Origin: Spirochaetia bacterium
Lineage (GTDB): Bacteria > Spirochaetota > Spirochaetia > Treponematales > Breznakiellaceae
NCBI GenBank assembly: GCA_025997655.1
Contig: BNUW01000052.1
Location: 1-15,548, forward strand
Direction: 5' to 3'
Length of the DNA: 15,548 nt
A program made the translations under genes and the position numbers. A model generated the notes under the pieces. It was not told the origin of the DNA and did not search any database. It was given only the letters and a program-made list of their open reading frames with translations. Positions 14,346-15,548 of the stretch are shown in pieces. Position 1 is the stretch's first letter. Every line of letters begins with the position of its first letter.

Positions 14346-15299
14346 CTATATAGATGCAAATAATTTTTTTCTAATGTGTACTATCTTATATTTTTGATTT
14401 GCCTCCAAAATTATTTTTTCCAATGTTTCCGGATCATCAGACAGGTGGTATGTACATATAGCCAACTTTGGGGAGAATTTTTTCAATACATTCACCGCTC
14501 CGTGCAGCATATCCCTTTCTGCTCCTTCTATATCTGCTTTAATAAAATCAATTTTAGTTATATTATTTTCCTCAACAAATTTATCAAGGGTTGTAATAAC
14601 AACTTTTTCCTTTAATGTGCCTTTATTATTTATTATTGAATCACCACCACCAAGGGTTTCATTTATAAAAACATCTATTTCTTCTTCTTTATTACCCAAT
14701 CCTTTGCGAATTGGATAAATTTCCCCCTCATTTAATTTAGCCGTTTCACATAATAATTGAAAAGTTTTTTGCACAGGTTCAAACGCATAGGCAACTGCAC
14801 CTTTTGCGGCAACATAGGCGCTAAAATCACCTATCCACGCTCCAGCATCAATTACCACATCACCGGGTTTTATCGTTACATCAAATTTTCCATCACTATA
14901 TCCATAAGGCCCTTCATAGCATATAGGGAAATACACCCCATTGAATTCAAGCTTTTCAATAATTGATTTGTCATGATTATCACCGTATAAACAGGGAATT
15001 CGAAAACTATCATCAAAAATCATAGCCAATGCCATCATGTTTTTTGGATCATCGGTAATATCAGGCAGTTTAGCCCCTTTAAAATCAAAATATGTTTCTC
15101 CGTTTTGATTCTTTTTTAAGTATTTTTTTTTGAGCGCTTTCGCAGAAACTGGCAAGCACAAATTACGGCTTATTATAGATACACAATAAATAAATATTTC
15201 TGAAAATGTTCTTTTTTCAAATATCATTTGTGACAAAAGAAATTTGAATCTCTCTATCTTGTTCTTGTGTGTGTGTGGGGGGGGGGGGGGGGGGGGCAA
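14346..15299 (-). CDS. FkbM-family SAM-dependent methyltransferase, 5' end uncertain
   Basis: An open frame of 317 codons with a complete methyltransferase domain in its C-terminal two thirds: VVIDAGAWIGDFS (148-160) is the SAM-binding loop, AYAFEP (170-175) holds the acidic ribose contact, and IDFIKADIEGAERDMLHGA (250-268) is the FkbM signature. These enzymes O-methylate sugars, which suggests a methylated residue in the glycan. The first eleven codons come from a GT repeat and a 20-base G run (7 Pro, then His-Thr-His) behind a TTG, and are not credible protein. From about residue 12 the sequence reads naturally. The first ATG is at 15,227 but lacks a ribosome binding site, so the true start may be lost in the damaged contig end. 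Treat the gene as possibly 5'-partial. Confidence 0.85.
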   Translation of the reverse strand: MPPPPPPPHTHKNKIERFKFLLSQMIFEKRTFSEIFIYCVSIISRNLCLPVSAKALKKKYLKKNQNGETYFDFKGAKLPDITDDPKNMMALAMIFDDSFRIPCLYGDNHDKSIIEKLEFNGVYFPICYEGPYGYSDGKFDVTIKPGDVVIDAGAWIGDFSAYVAAKGAVAYAFEPVQKTFQLLCETAKLNEGEIYPIRKGLGNKEEEIDVFINETLGGGDSIINNKGTLKEKVVITTLDKFVEENNITKIDFIKADIEGAERDMLHGAVNVLKKFSPKLAICTYHLSDDPETLEKIILEANQKYKIVHIRKKLFASI

Positions 15300-15422
15300 A
15301 TAAAATTTTTTTTTCCCTTTTTTTTTTTTTTACCTTTTTTTTTTTTTTTTTTTAAAAAACCACCATCCCCCTTTCCTCCCTTAATGGAAAAAAAAAACCC
15401 CAATTTTTTTTATTTTGGGGAA
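15266..15422. other. Low-complexity, probably erroneous contig-end sequence
   Basis: A short TG repeat runs into 20 consecutive G (15,277-15,296), then long T runs broken by a few C and A, then A and C runs. Base use is unlike the rest of the window, and no gene, RNA or promoter can be supported. A small CCCCAA/TTGGGG stem (15,398-15,420) is present. Runs of this kind are typical of read-end errors carried into an assembly. Confidence 0.75.
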
Positions 15423-15548
15423 AGGGAAGAACCACCCTTTAAACCCCCATACATTTCCCCGTATTTTGTTCCCCTTTTTTTTTTTAAAAAAAAAAAGGGG
15501 AACAAAATACGGGGAAATGTATGGGGGTTTAAAGGGTGGTTCTTCCCT
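15423..15548. repeat. Perfect loopless inverted repeat at the sequence end
   Basis: The 63 bases from 15,423 to 15,485 are the exact reverse complement of 15,486 to 15,548. The centre is T11/A11 with no loop, and the outer arm ends on the final base. A fold-back read or an assembler turning round on itself is the most likely cause. A real hairpin end of a linear replicon is a remote alternative. The match was checked base by base. Confidence 0.95.

Noticed and set aside
15398..15420. CCCCAA and TTTTGGGG resembling a ciliate telomere repeat
   Set aside because: Only one copy is present, within homopolymer-rich sequence; true telomeres would show tandem repeats.

Overview
The window is one end of a bacterial surface-polysaccharide (O-antigen or capsule type) gene cluster. 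Every credible gene lies on the minus strand, so transcription runs from high to low coordinates. Genes sit almost end to end: eight junctions have an ATGA, TAATG or longer overlap and the other gaps are under 45 bp, so this looks like a single operon about 15 kb long. I see no internal promoter or terminator. The DNA looks AT-rich, and several starts carry canonical AGGAG-like ribosome binding sites. That fits Bacillota, Spirochaetota or similar groups, but the sequence does not fix the phylum.

In transcription order, the first block (about 15,299-11,852) holds an FkbM-family methyltransferase, a glycosyltransferase with a GT-A-like EDD motif, a short three-helix membrane protein that looks truncated, and a WcaL-like GT4 glycosyltransferase. 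The second block (11,816-6,994) holds a GtrA-family flippase, an FAD-dependent oxidoreductase resembling UDP-galactopyranose mutase, an extended SDR of the GDP-6-deoxymannose type, a polyprenyl-phosphate-type GT2 glycosyltransferase and a multi-spanning GT-C-like membrane protein. This combination resembles a make, load, flip and transfer pathway for a lipid-linked sugar. A 45-codon ORF bridges to the third block.

The third block (6,870-3,561) is a clear CapE-CapF-CapG (FnlA-FnlB-FnlC) set that converts UDP-GlcNAc to UDP-N-acetyl-L-fucosamine. It is followed by an unrecognised, beta-rich 367-residue protein and by a GT4 glycosyltransferase of the WbuB type, the natural candidate for transferring FucNAc. 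The last block (1,228-25) is a GNAT-like acyltransferase next to a dedicated acyl carrier protein, which suggests acylation of a sugar or amino sugar. No Wzx, Wzy, initiating sugar-phosphate transferase or export gene is visible, so the cluster must continue outside the window.

The high-coordinate end (about 15,266-15,548) is unlike the rest: a 20-base G run, long A and T runs, and a perfect 63-bp-per-arm loopless palindrome that ends on the last base. This is most likely a sequencing or assembly artefact at a contig end. It supplies the false proline-rich start of the FkbM reading frame.
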